A DNA stretch of 64,000 nt from Chaetoceros tenuissimus (lineage: Eukaryota; Bacillariophyta; Thalassiosirophyceae; Chaetocerotales; Chaetocerotaceae). Below the pieces are notes generated by a model. That model ran no database searches, had not been told where the DNA came from, and saw only the letters and a list, made by a program, of their open reading frames with translations. Position 1 is the stretch's first letter. Every line of letters begins with the position of its first letter. Where the stretch lies: positions 3,596,001-3,660,000 of the forward strand of contig BLLK01000047.1 in assembly GCA_021927905.1 (NCBI GenBank), given 5' to 3'. Positions 51,084 through 61,000 of this stretch are shown piece by piece. Position numbers and translations under genes: made by a program.

Positions 51084-52259
51084 TCAAGTTTGGAGAGTTG
51101 CATAGATATTCGTGTCCATCCATCGTGGCTTCTCTTCAAGAGTCGCATTTCGTTGAAATTCTCCTACTTTTTTACTAAATGCAAGAGGATCAAATCTCTC
51201 CTTCACAACATTTCCATACACTCGCCATCGTAACGTATGTTCAATATCTTTTCCACGTAACAAGGGGTTCGAAGCCAAGGTATAATTCAGTCCTTGATTG
51301 CCAAATTCGTCAAACACAAATCTCAACTCCCATACAGAATCAAAATCTTGTTCTTCATATTTCATTGGACAACCAGCACCAGCATTCAAAGGGCCACATC
51401 CAAGATTCATTGCCAAAACTGGAATATCGGAATTAGAAGCAGTCGTAATTGTGACAGTTTGTCCACACATATTTCCTCCTTTTAGTAATGCACTTATTTC
51501 CTGGACTAGTACATTCTTATCATCAAATAATACTGGTGAAGTTCTACCTCTTATAGAATAGTAGTTTTGTAGAGGATTCATTGTTTCTATAGCTCTTTGA
51601 CTGCTGTATCTACTACCAAAGATGTATATATCTTTAGGAATATTCCATCGCCTGTTCTTTCCAAATTGCGTAATTAAGTAATAACTTCTTTGCAGACCCA
51701 AGTAATTGCAATGATCATCATCTTCAGATGAACCATATAGGATTGAAAATCTTGAATCACAATGGGGTAGCAGTAGAAGTGTTCCCTGACATCCTTTAGG
51801 GATTTTGGATGGCAATTGATTATTCATTAGCTTTTCAAAATTGTCATTTGCAGCTTGACTATATTTCTGTTTTGTCAGTTTCTCTTGTTGATGAATCAAT
51901 TTCTTTCGTAACTTGCTGTTGAACAATTCTTGATGCGTCATGAGATAAACTGCAATCAGTATCATCAAAATGAACGTATACAAAAATCTTATTCTCCCCC
52001 TTTCTCGCAGATAGGTATTCAATTTTGCTTCTTTTTCAATTCCATTTTCTTGCATGTTCCGTATTCTATTATCTCTGAGAACAAGAGGCGTCGTTACAGA
52101 AGCCACGGCATGTTTGCTTTCATGTTCACCTTGTGCTCCATCAGAGTCAATCACTATTCCTTCGACTTTCTCCTTCCTTTGCTTCAAATGAAACAGCCTT
52201 TTGAGCCGCATAAACCTTATTCGCTTCTTCTTCTTCGCATCATCTGCTGCCAAGGTCAT
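51084..52259 (-). CDS. Type II membrane protein, histidine-phosphatase-like with altered motif
   Basis: Single exon, 391 residues. A basic cytosolic N-terminus (KKKKRIRFMRLKRLFHLKQR) of ~90 residues is followed by one membrane helix (RFLYTFILMILIAVYLM, ~91-107) and a lumenal domain, the plan of a Golgi type II protein. The domain begins GTLLLLPHCDSRF (~159-171), then CNYLGLQRSYYLITQFG, IYIFGSRYSSQRAIETMNPL and a later CGQTVTITTASNSDIPVLAM. This resembles the 'LLLRHCDK ... C.YLG..RS.YL' diatom/phosphoglycerate-mutase-like family, but the catalytic RHG/RHC is PHC here, so phosphatase activity is doubtful. Single exon start at 52259. Confidence 0.75.
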   Translation of the reverse strand: MTLAADDAKKKKRIRFMRLKRLFHLKQRKEKVEGIVIDSDGAQGEHESKHAVASVTTPLVLRDNRIRNMQENGIEKEAKLNTYLRERGRIRFLYTFILMILIAVYLMTHQELFNSKLRKKLIHQQEKLTKQKYSQAANDNFEKLMNNQLPSKIPKGCQGTLLLLPHCDSRFSILYGSSEDDDHCNYLGLQRSYYLITQFGKNRRWNIPKDIYIFGSRYSSQRAIETMNPLQNYYSIRGRTSPVLFDDKNVLVQEISALLKGGNMCGQTVTITTASNSDIPVLAMNLGCGPLNAGAGCPMKYEEQDFDSVWELRFVFDEFGNQGLNYTLASNPLLRGKDIEHTLRWRVYGNVVKERFDPLAFSKKVGEFQRNATLEEKPRWMDTNIYATLQT

Positions 52260-52671
52260 TGAAAAATTGTATTATATATTTCAAGTCATATGGAATGGAA
52301 CTAGTAGACCGTTGCATGATACTAAGAAAAATGAAGGCTGTCAACTTCAAACTGTATTATTCAAATGAATTCATAAAGAAGAAACAAAAGGGGAGGGAAG
52401 AAAGTGATATTACAATTGCCTATAACGGTAGAGGTAACTGCAATGAATGCCTGCACTTTTTCAAATTTTGGAGTTGAGGGTCTTTACCTTTTGCCTGTGA
52501 AATTCAAACAATCAAAAGAGAGGATTTGCGCGGGTAGAGGGGGAATAAACGGTAAAATTCCATTTCATCAAGTCATGACAACTCTCTCATGATGTTTTAC
52601 ATACCCAGTTCCTTAACGAATTAATTATTTCTACCTATGCCAATAATCCAAAACACTTTTTCAGCAGCAGT
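52260..52671. other. Divergent promoter region
   Basis: About 410 bp between the membrane protein and the RING gene. Short open frames without motif. Confidence 0.5.
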
Positions 52672-53577
52672 ATGTCTTCCATCACAAGTAAAAGATTGAA
52701 CTTTGAACAGCTTTCCTTGAAAGCTAATGAAAATAAGCACGTATCAGAAGCTTCCCCTACTTCAGTGGATATGTTGCAAGTACGGCAGAGTCTTTCTACA
52801 AAAAAGAAGAGCAATTTTCAAATCCATCGTACCAATTCTGATCATTTTTACATGCAAAATGGGAAGACGTTGTTGCAAGAGAGTGGTAACTATACACATG
52901 ATTTTGATGACCATTTTTTTATTCAAGAAGGTATTGTCTTGGTACAAGAACCGGGAAGATTTACATACGAAGGATTTGCATCTGACCTGAAGGATGTTTT
53001 CAAAAACTACATGCTTGGTAACGATGAGATTGTAAAGTCCATCTTGACTAGAATCTACATGAAACAAGAAATATACGATGGAACAGTAGATGTTAGTGGA
53101 TTTACTTCCTCTGGTAGGAAAGATAGTGAGATGAGTTTGGAAGCACTCGTCATCAATACCATGTCCAATGCAAAAGAGGTACAAGTTGAAAAAGAAACTT
53201 CAACTTCATCTTCTCGTACCTTTTATTCGGCTGAAAATAATAATGCTGCGAAATGTTTATCCTCGCCAAGAGAGAAAAAGGTAACATTTGCTGAGACTTT
53301 GGAAGAAGAGATTGCGATGAAAGAGTCCAATGTGCCGATTCATACAATCGATGTAGAAAGATGGGTTCCAGACAGTTGTATGATTTGTCAGTCAGCACCG
53401 AGAACTCATGTCTACAATCCTTGTGGTCATTTGGTCTCATGTAATGCTTGTTCATTCAAGAGTCTCGATTGTAAGGTGAAGGGAAAGAGTTTGGTGAGGA
53501 AACAAAAGAAAAAAGCTCAATACTACTGTCCTCAATGTAATGTCGTTGCTGATTCAATGAAGAAGATTTACTACTAG
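52672..53577 (+). CDS. C-terminal RING-finger protein (putative E3 ubiquitin ligase)
   Basis: Single exon, 301 residues, ATG at 52672. The first ~230 residues are polar without a known domain; two similar segments (NSDHFYMQNGKTLLQESGNY and DDHFFIQEGIVLVQEPGRF) look like a duplicated ~28-residue unit. The C-terminus (~237-290) is a RING finger: CMICQSAPRTHVYNPCGHLV, SCNACSF, and CPQC at the end, with spacing of the MDM2/IAP/XIAP type C3HC4. Such RINGs recruit E2 ubiquitin-conjugating enzymes. Substrate unknown. Confidence 0.82.
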   Translation: MSSITSKRLNFEQLSLKANENKHVSEASPTSVDMLQVRQSLSTKKKSNFQIHRTNSDHFYMQNGKTLLQESGNYTHDFDDHFFIQEGIVLVQEPGRFTYEGFASDLKDVFKNYMLGNDEIVKSILTRIYMKQEIYDGTVDVSGFTSSGRKDSEMSLEALVINTMSNAKEVQVEKETSTSSSRTFYSAENNNAAKCLSSPREKKVTFAETLEEEIAMKESNVPIHTIDVERWVPDSCMICQSAPRTHVYNPCGHLVSCNACSFKSLDCKVKGKSLVRKQKKKAQYYCPQCNVVADSMKKIYY

Positions 53578-53774
53578 ACTTGAGGTAATGTATGATGAAG
53601 ATGTAGGTAATGGTGAGATGTTTTGTAGCTTACAATTTATTTAATTATCAGTAAGTGAATTTAAAAAAGAAATTTGTTCAGATACAGCTCCTTTCCTCCC
53701 AAACCTAGTTCTCTTGCGCAGCGACAGCGAAAATTCCTAGTTAGTTTACCTGTTTGTCACAACATTTTATCATA

Positions 53775-54785
53775 ATGAGTAACGGAATAAGCGCGAAAGC
53801 TATTCGTTACATGGAAAACACCTTTGAACGTCTTCAATTCTTAGGATACTCTTCTACTATCAAAAGAGACGAATTTGTTTGTTTGAACGAGGCAGAGTCA
53901 CACTCCCAATATGTCAAGTTCAATAAACTCTGTGCCTATCTTTTGCAGTCCATCAATTCAAAAGAAGAAATAGTCCCTTTCGAAGTTGAGGAGTTCGAGG
54001 ATCCAAATGTTACTGCTCAAAAAATGCTACTTTCATTGAGAAGTGTGGACTTTGAAATCGACTTTCCTGTCTCTGAATTGAAAAGGGCATACGGAGAAGT
54101 TGCTTGCAAAATACTCGAGTTTCTTTCTGCAAAGTCCGTTGCATATCAATCTCTTCCTGAAGTGAAATACCTTCCACACTTGTCTAGTGACGAGGTTGAC
54201 GAGGAGTCGAAAGTGAAGGAGGCTAGAATGGATAAGCGGGAAACTTCGACAGAGAAGTACAAGGAATGGTACGAAGAAGTAGATAGAGTAAACCCCTTGC
54301 TCGAAGTTGACTTTGAATCCATTCGGAACAAAACCAATGAAGGAGATCTTGATTCAATTATTCAAAATGCGAATGCTTTTGTTTCGGACTACGAGACTAG
54401 CAAGCACTTACTTGCAAGATTGAAGGAGGAATCTGAAACGAAGCTGGAACAGATGAACTCAAACGAGGCTGCAGTTCAAACAATCTTTGAGAAACTCATT
54501 CGTGAATATACTAATGTAGACAAACAAGTAAGTTTGCTCAAAGAAGAGCGTGAAAATGTTTTGAAAGATTATGAGAAGAGTAAAGCGGATTCAAAGCAAT
54601 TGTCTGACAAATTACAGAAATTGAATGCAGCTGTAGAAGAAAAAGGAAATAGCATCACTGACACAAGTCAAATTGTGAAACTCAAGGCAACACTTCAGCA
54701 GATGAAGACCGAAATAAGAAAGCAGGATTTTGAATTGGGAGTCTTACAGCATACTCTCCTTCAAAAGAATTTATGCTTGGTTTAG
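53775..54785 (+). CDS. IFT57: Intraflagellar transport protein 57 (IFT57/HIPPI)
   Basis: IFT-B peripheral subunit, needed for assembly of cilia and flagella. Single exon, 336 residues from the ATG at 53775 (MSNGISAKAIRYMENTFERL). The N-terminal calponin-homology-like domain has FERLQFLGYSSTIKRDEFVC, YVKFNKLCAYLLQSI, FEDPNVTAQKMLLSLRSVDF and EIDFPVSELKRAYGEVACKI; these match the family blocks 'YDDPNATISNILSELRSF' and 'ADFPPSKLKSGYGEQVCYVL'. The second half is coiled coil with WYEEVDRVNPLLEV and the C-terminal KGNSITDTSQIVKLKATLQQ ... ELGVLQHTLLQ, matching 'EKGSSMTDGTPLVKIKQSL ... GVVEHTLLQ' of animal IFT57. Vegetative diatoms have no flagella; centric sperm do. Confidence 0.9.
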   Translation: MSNGISAKAIRYMENTFERLQFLGYSSTIKRDEFVCLNEAESHSQYVKFNKLCAYLLQSINSKEEIVPFEVEEFEDPNVTAQKMLLSLRSVDFEIDFPVSELKRAYGEVACKILEFLSAKSVAYQSLPEVKYLPHLSSDEVDEESKVKEARMDKRETSTEKYKEWYEEVDRVNPLLEVDFESIRNKTNEGDLDSIIQNANAFVSDYETSKHLLARLKEESETKLEQMNSNEAAVQTIFEKLIREYTNVDKQVSLLKEERENVLKDYEKSKADSKQLSDKLQKLNAAVEEKGNSITDTSQIVKLKATLQQMKTEIRKQDFELGVLQHTLLQKNLCLV

Positions 54786-55147
54786 ATGCAAATGAAGATA
54801 TTTCCTTTCCGTTGAATGAATCTCATGCTGTAATGATAAAAGAATCATTAGTGTACTCCAGCACTTCTTGCCTACGTTACTTTTTCTTATTCTCAAAATA
54901 ACCACATTTTACATTGAAAGCAATAAACATTGCTATTCCATCATAGAAGTACTTCTCTGTAGAAACTCTCTACAGACTCGACCTCAGGTCTAGCTGGTTG
55001 ATACTTGATGCCTTTTGCCAACGAAAAGATCAAGTGACTTGCTATATTTATTGGTGAAAGGGAAAAGAAAAAAGATATAGTAGTAATCATAGATGCATTT
55101 AGTAAAAGTATGCAGTATAGAATGAAGAGTTGTTAAAATATGCCCCC
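54786..55147. other. Intergenic, convergent between the two ciliary genes
   Basis: About 360 bp between IFT57 and B9D2 stops; no gene seen. Confidence 0.5.
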
Positions 55148-56161
55148 CTAGTTGACTTTGTGAATATCAAAATATCGTACAATTGTATGTAGATGAAGCT
55201 CTACTTGGCCTGTTGGTATAGTGATGAGCCTCTTTCTATTCTCCGATGCTTCGTCAAAGATGAGACTGTCTCGATTTAGATGAATGGAAGTTCCTAAAAA
55301 GTGATTCATAATTTCCTCCCCCAATGTTCCTTTAGGTCTCCAACAGCTTAATTTAATCACATGCATTCCATGACTTGACGGCAAATGAGTAAACGCGTAA
55401 CCTAAAAGGTTCGTCCTTCCATATGCATCCAAGTTCCATATCTGAAGCAAAATTCTTGGCCATCCTTTCATGTTTGCAGTTGTAAAATGAACATCAATCG
55501 GATGATTCCAAATACAATCCCCGCTGGTGGACGGAAATGCAAATTGCGATTGTCCTTCTTTCTCCCCAGCAAGCAAAGACCATGTCTGACCCCAATCGAT
55601 GGACCATTTGCAAGTGATGCTACAATTTGACTTTTCAAACTCTCTCCCTTTACGAATCTCTCCCATGAAATGAATTTCAGGTATTCCCTCTGCAACATTT
55701 CTCATTGTATTTCTTTTACTGTAAGACAAGGACAGGGCTGCGTCAGTATCTTCCATCAGCGGCCTCCTTGAAGAAAGTTTTGTTTCCAGTTTTTCTTCTT
55801 CGAAAGAAACACTTCTTCGATTTGAAATTTTCTCTTGTTGCAATTCGAGGGGAGATTTCATTTGTACAACATCTTGTCTGCTACCCTGATATGATTGTTG
55901 CAAACGACTTTCTTCATTGCTTTCAAGTAGACTTCTTTGCTTCTTTCAGTAAACAAGAGTTGATTATACTGGAATCAAAAACCTCAGTGACACTTACCTT
56001 GGTGGTAGACGAGAAGGATTCAATCGAGGACGATTCAATCGATTGGACTGCATCCAGTCTTCCGCCTTTTCTTCTTCACCATCACTAGAACTTGGTTAGT
56101 AAAAAATTGCATGAGAATGTTTTTAATTGGCAAACCAAAGTGAAACTTACATTTGAGGCAT
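55148..56161 (-). CDS. B9D2: B9 domain protein, B9D2-like (ciliary transition zone)
   Basis: Component of the B9/MKS module that builds the ciliary gate. Exons at 56151-56161, 55998-56090 and 55148-55934 (minus) keep the frame and give 296 residues. The first exon is only 11 nt (ATGCCTCAAAT/GTAAGT). The B9 domain occupies about residues 118-290: IPEIHFMGEIRKGREF, CKWSIDWGQTWSLLAGEKEG, WNHPIDVHFTTANMKGWPRI, LLQIWNLDAYGRTNLLGYAF, HLPSSHGMHVIKLSCWRPKG and the end VELHLHTIVRYFDIHKVN. These follow human B9D2 nearly block by block. The ~117-residue N-terminal extension, acidic then basic, is not in animal B9D2 (~175 residues). The acceptors of exons 2 and 3 are ordinary AAG sites and were chosen by frame. 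Confidence 0.88.
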
Positions 56162-56532
56162 TATTGAATATTGTGTTTTGGCTTTTGAATTCTAGCTCAA
56201 ATTTGAAATTGGATGTAAAAATTTCAAAAACTGTTTGCCGGGTAAAAAAGAAAGAAACGCTGCCTATCTTGGAAACAAGAAATAGTTGGCGCCTTCGATA
56301 AGAAGTTCTTTCTTCTTTTTTGTATGTGCAATGAATTGCCTCAGCGAAAGAGAAGGGAAGAAAATTTTCCACGGTCAATCCCAGTCGAGACGCCTCTTTC
56401 GCGAAAAACACGCCACGCTATGCCTCTCAAGCGCTGAAACTCCACACCGCCTTTATAAAATTTGAGAGTATAGATTCAGAGAGCTCTACTCATAAATTGC
56501 ACTATCACGAATTATTGAAGAACCATTGAGAG
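56162..56532. other. Divergent promoter region, B9D2 / HMG-box gene
   Basis: About 370 bp. No gene seen; open frames on both strands lack motifs. Confidence 0.5.
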
Positions 56533-57951
56533 ATGAGTGCATCTGAAATTGTAGATGCAGATGAACATGGAATGTTTGATCCTCCTCCTTTGCCAGGCAA
56601 TCTTACAATCCCCATTACTCACTTCGGTTCTCCGAATCTGAATCTAAATTGGACAGATCCATTCTCTGATAGTTATACACCTGCACAACAAAAGTATAAT
56701 GGATCCCCGGCAAAACCAACTCCATCTCCTCTGGACTTCAAGCTATCTTCCACTCCCAAAACAAGCAATTCTCATCAAACGTCCAAACAAACAAACAACA
56801 AAACTATTACTCCACCGAAAACAGCTTTTATGTGTTTCTCTGCAGCAAGAACTGGGAATGGAGACGGAAAAGTAAGTTCTATTCGGCACAAATATGATTG
56901 TAATACACTTATCCTTTTCTCATTTACTTTTCTTGTAGGTAATTGACCTCGATACATTGGCACTAGAATATCGCAATTTGGATTGTGAAGAGAAAGAGCA
57001 ATGGGAGGAAATTGCAAAAAAAGACAAACAAAGATATTTAAAAGAAAAGAATAAGAGCTCCTTTGTGCCTCCAAAGAGAAGAGGTAAAAAGCACCCACTT
57101 GCTCCAAAGCGCCCGTAAGTTGAATTCACTTATGTATCCTAAATCTACATTATGAAATCTCTCTCACTTTTCACGTCACTAGTATGTCTGCTTTCTTGAG
57201 ATACTCAAAGTGTAAACGCAAGGAAGTAAAGCAGGAACATCCACACGTTGACAACACCGACATCTCGCGTATTCTTGGACATATGTGGAGAAATGCAACA
57301 GATGAAGATAAAGAGCCATTTGTTCAACAGGAACTAAAAGATCGTAAGTGTTTTGCCTCCTATACAACACATCTCGTTGAAATAACTAATTTAAGTCACA
57401 AATAGGAGCAGTATATAAGAGAGAAATGAAAAAATGGAGAGCACAACAGGAGCATATCTCAAATGTATCAACTTCACCCATCAACGATAATAGTGTTCAT
57501 GATGTAGATTACAAAACTTATTCTCATAGACATTCTGCATATCCCCACAATAACTCAGCACATTTGAATCAACACCAAATGAGCCGATACTCTCACGACC
57601 CATTTCATGGTTTGCATCATACTAATTCCTGGGATCATTTTTACTATCCGAGCCACGGTGAGCATGTTCCCAACGAGATTGGTCCTTATTATCAATGGAA
57701 TCAACATTATGAATATCCACATGATTACCATCCTCAGGAATACCAAGATAATGAACCCCTACCCGCCCATAACAATCAAGGTAAGAACTGTATAACTTTG
57801 CGTACTTTTTATCTGATCAATATTCTTCTGAAACAAATACATTCTAGATGGACCGTCCAATCACCCATATCCAAGAGAACATGCGAGAAATTTGCGAGAT
57901 GATTCAAGGCCATATAATGAACACTGGGCACCAATCATCCATAGAGAGTAG
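56533..57951 (+). CDS. Two-HMG-box DNA-binding protein
   Basis: Exons at 56533-56871, 56939-57114, 57183-57343, 57406-57780 and 57848-57951 keep one frame; 384 residues. All introns are 62-68 bp with GTAAG donors. An N-terminal Pro/Ser/Thr-rich region of ~95 residues is followed by HMG box 1 (PPKTAFMCFSAARTGNGDG-KVIDLDTL ... WEEIAKKDKQRYLKEK, ~95-152) and HMG box 2 (APKRPMSAFLRYSKCKRKEV ... DISRILGHMWRNATDEDKEP ... KREMKKWR, ~165-235). The C-terminal part is His/Tyr/Asn-rich (HHTNSWDHFYYPSHGEH). It is likely an architectural or regulatory chromatin protein. Splice sites fall inside both boxes. Confidence 0.88.
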
Positions 57952-58060
57952 GATTATGCAGACACTCCTCTTAACACAATTTGAAGAACAAAGAAATACT
58001 GATATTATTTAAAAGTCAATAACCTAACAAAACAAACAAAACATTATTAAATATTTATAT

Positions 58061-61000
58061 TCATGATGGTGTAGGGTTTTTTGATGGCTCGTCAGACGGA
58101 ACGTCGCTAGGAATATCCGATGGTACGTCTGACGGAATATCTGATGGCATCGATGACGGAAGCAAACTTGGTTGATCAGATGGTACGTCTGACGGAATAT
58201 CTGATGGCATCGATGACGGAAGTGTAGATGGTTGATCAGATGGTACGTCTGACGGAATATCTGATGGCATCGATGACGGAAGTGTAGATGGTTGATCAGA
58301 TGGTACGTCTGACGGAATATTTGATGGCATCGATGACGGAAGCAAACTTGGTTGATCAGATGGTACGTCTGACGGAATATCTGATGGCATCGATGACGGA
58401 AGTGTAGATGGTTGATCAGATGGTACGTCTGACGGAATATCTGATGGCATCGATGACGGAAGTGTAGATGGTTGATCAGATGGTACGTCTGACGGAATAT
58501 TTGATGGCATCGATGACGGAAGCAAACTTGGTTGATCAGATGGTACGTCTGACGGAATATCTGATGGCATCGATGACGGAAGTGTAGATGGTTGATCAGA
58601 TGGTACGTCTGACGGAATATCTGATGGCATCGATGACGGAAGCAAACTTGGTTGATCAGATGGAATGTCGCTTGGAATATCTGATGGCATCGATGACGGA
58701 AGCAAACTTGGTTGATCAGATGGAATGTCGCTTGGAATATCTGATGGCATCGATGACGGAAGCAAACTTGGTTGATCAGATGGTACGTCTGACGGAATAT
58801 CTGATGGCATCGATGACGGAAGTGTAGATGGTTGATCAGATGGTACGTCTGACGGCATATCTGATGGCATCGATGATGGAAGTGTAGATATTTGATCAGA
58901 TGGAATGTCTGACGGAATATCTGATGGCATCGATGACGGAAGTGTAGATGGTTGATCAGATGGTACGTCTGACGGAATATCTGATGGTACAGATGATGGA
59001 AGCAAACTTGGTTGATCAGATGGAATGTCGCTCGGAATATCTGATGGCATCGATGACGGAAGTGTAGATGGTTGATCCGATGGTACGTCTGACGGAATAT
59101 CTGACGGAATATCTGATGGCATCGATGACGGAAGCAAACTTGGTTGATCAGATGGTACGTCTGACGGAATATCTGATGGCATCGTTGACGGAAGTGTAGA
59201 TGGTTGATCAGATGGTACGTCTGACGGAATATCTGATGGCATCGATGACGGAAGCAAACTTGGTTGATCAGATGGTACGTCTGACGGAATATCTGATGGC
59301 ATCGATGACGGAAGTGTAGATGGTTGATCAGATGGTACGTCTGACGGAATATCTGATGGCATCGATGACGGAAGTGTAGATGGTTGATCAGATGGTACGT
59401 CTGACGGAATATCTGATGGCATCGATGACGGAAGCAAACTTGGTTGATCAGATGGTACGTCTGACGGAATATTTGATGGTACAGATGACGGAAGCAAACT
59501 TGGTTGATCAGATGGAATGTCGCTCGGAATATCTGATGGCATCGATGACGGGACAGAACTTGGTTGATCAGATGGTACGTCTGACGGAATATCTGACGGA
59601 ATATCTGATGGCATCGATGACGGAAGCAAACTTGGTTGATCCGATGGTACGTCTGACGGAATATCTGATGGCATCGTTGACGGAAGCAAACTTGGTTGAT
59701 CAGATGGTACGTCTGACGGAATATCTGATGGCATCGATGACGGAAGCAAACTTGGTTGATCAGATGGTACGTCTGACGGAATATCTGATGGCATCGATGA
59801 CGGAAGCAAACTTGGTTGATCCGATGGTACGTCTGACGGAATATCTGACGGAATATCGGATGGTACAGATGACGGTACAGAACTTGGTTGATCAGATGGT
59901 ACGTCTGACGGAATATCTGATGGTACAGATGACGGAACAGAACTTGGTTGATCCGATGGTACGTCTGAGGGTGTTCCTGATGGATTAATAGATTCACTTG
60001 GTCCATCTGAAGGCATCAAGGATGGAATATCTGATGGTATGACGGAAGGTATAAAAGATGGAGTGTCTGATGGCTCTTCGCTTGGATTTAAAGATGGAGA
60101 CGACGAAGGTATTAACGACGGCTCTTGACTTGGTACCAAAGAGACAGCGGCAGTTAAAGTAATGCCTTTTATTTCTGCTTCGTTCTCAATATTAGAAGCA
60201 ATACTATTGAGATTTTCTTGGTCTCCAACATTGTCTTGGGCTGTTTTCGAAGTACAATCAGCTTGTACAGTTACACCACTTTGTAAATTTCTTCCATTTT
60301 CATTCAAAAGATTTCTCCTTTGTGAACTCAAAACTGTGAGAACTATTTCAGTAACATTAACAGGCTTAAAAGCTTCCCTAATTCCCGCTCTTATTGCATC
60401 TTCTAAGTCTTGGGGCAATGTCCCGTCGCTGTTCAATGCAGTGCCATCTAATTCCAATATAATAGAAGTCAGAGTCGCATCAGATAATGTCGGTAAAAAA
60501 GAGACTGAAGGAAATTCCGACGGTTCAGATATTCAGAAGAAAGTGTAAGTGGCGCAATAAAGGGAAAGGATGAACGAAACACGTCAACTCAGATGTAATA
60601 ATATGCAGCAATTTGCGAAGATAGCCAAGATTTATAATAGCATTGAAAGAAGCTTCTACACTTCTACTTTCATTCTTTGTTTACTCACCACTTGGTACGT
60701 CAGAAGGTATATCTGATGGAGTATCAGAAGGTACTAGGGATAATGATGGTTGTGTGGAAGGTATTGCTGATGGCTCCATCCTATTCATTACATGATTTCC
60801 TCCACCACACTTACAACATGCGTCGTTATCTTCAAATCCATTGGCATCAACTGCAATGATTGCTCCACAATTTACATCAGTACTTATATTTGCACATGTA
60901 TACACTTGACCATCCTGTGTGACTGTCCAATCAGGGTCATTAACACACTCCGAGGGCTCTGATGAAGGTGCAAGAGAAGGTATAGCTGATAATGATGGAA

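Noticed and set aside
58075-60000. Regular 60-bp array considered as CRISPR or satellite
   Set aside because: Repeats are contiguous without spacers, in frame and coding, so it is a coding minisatellite.
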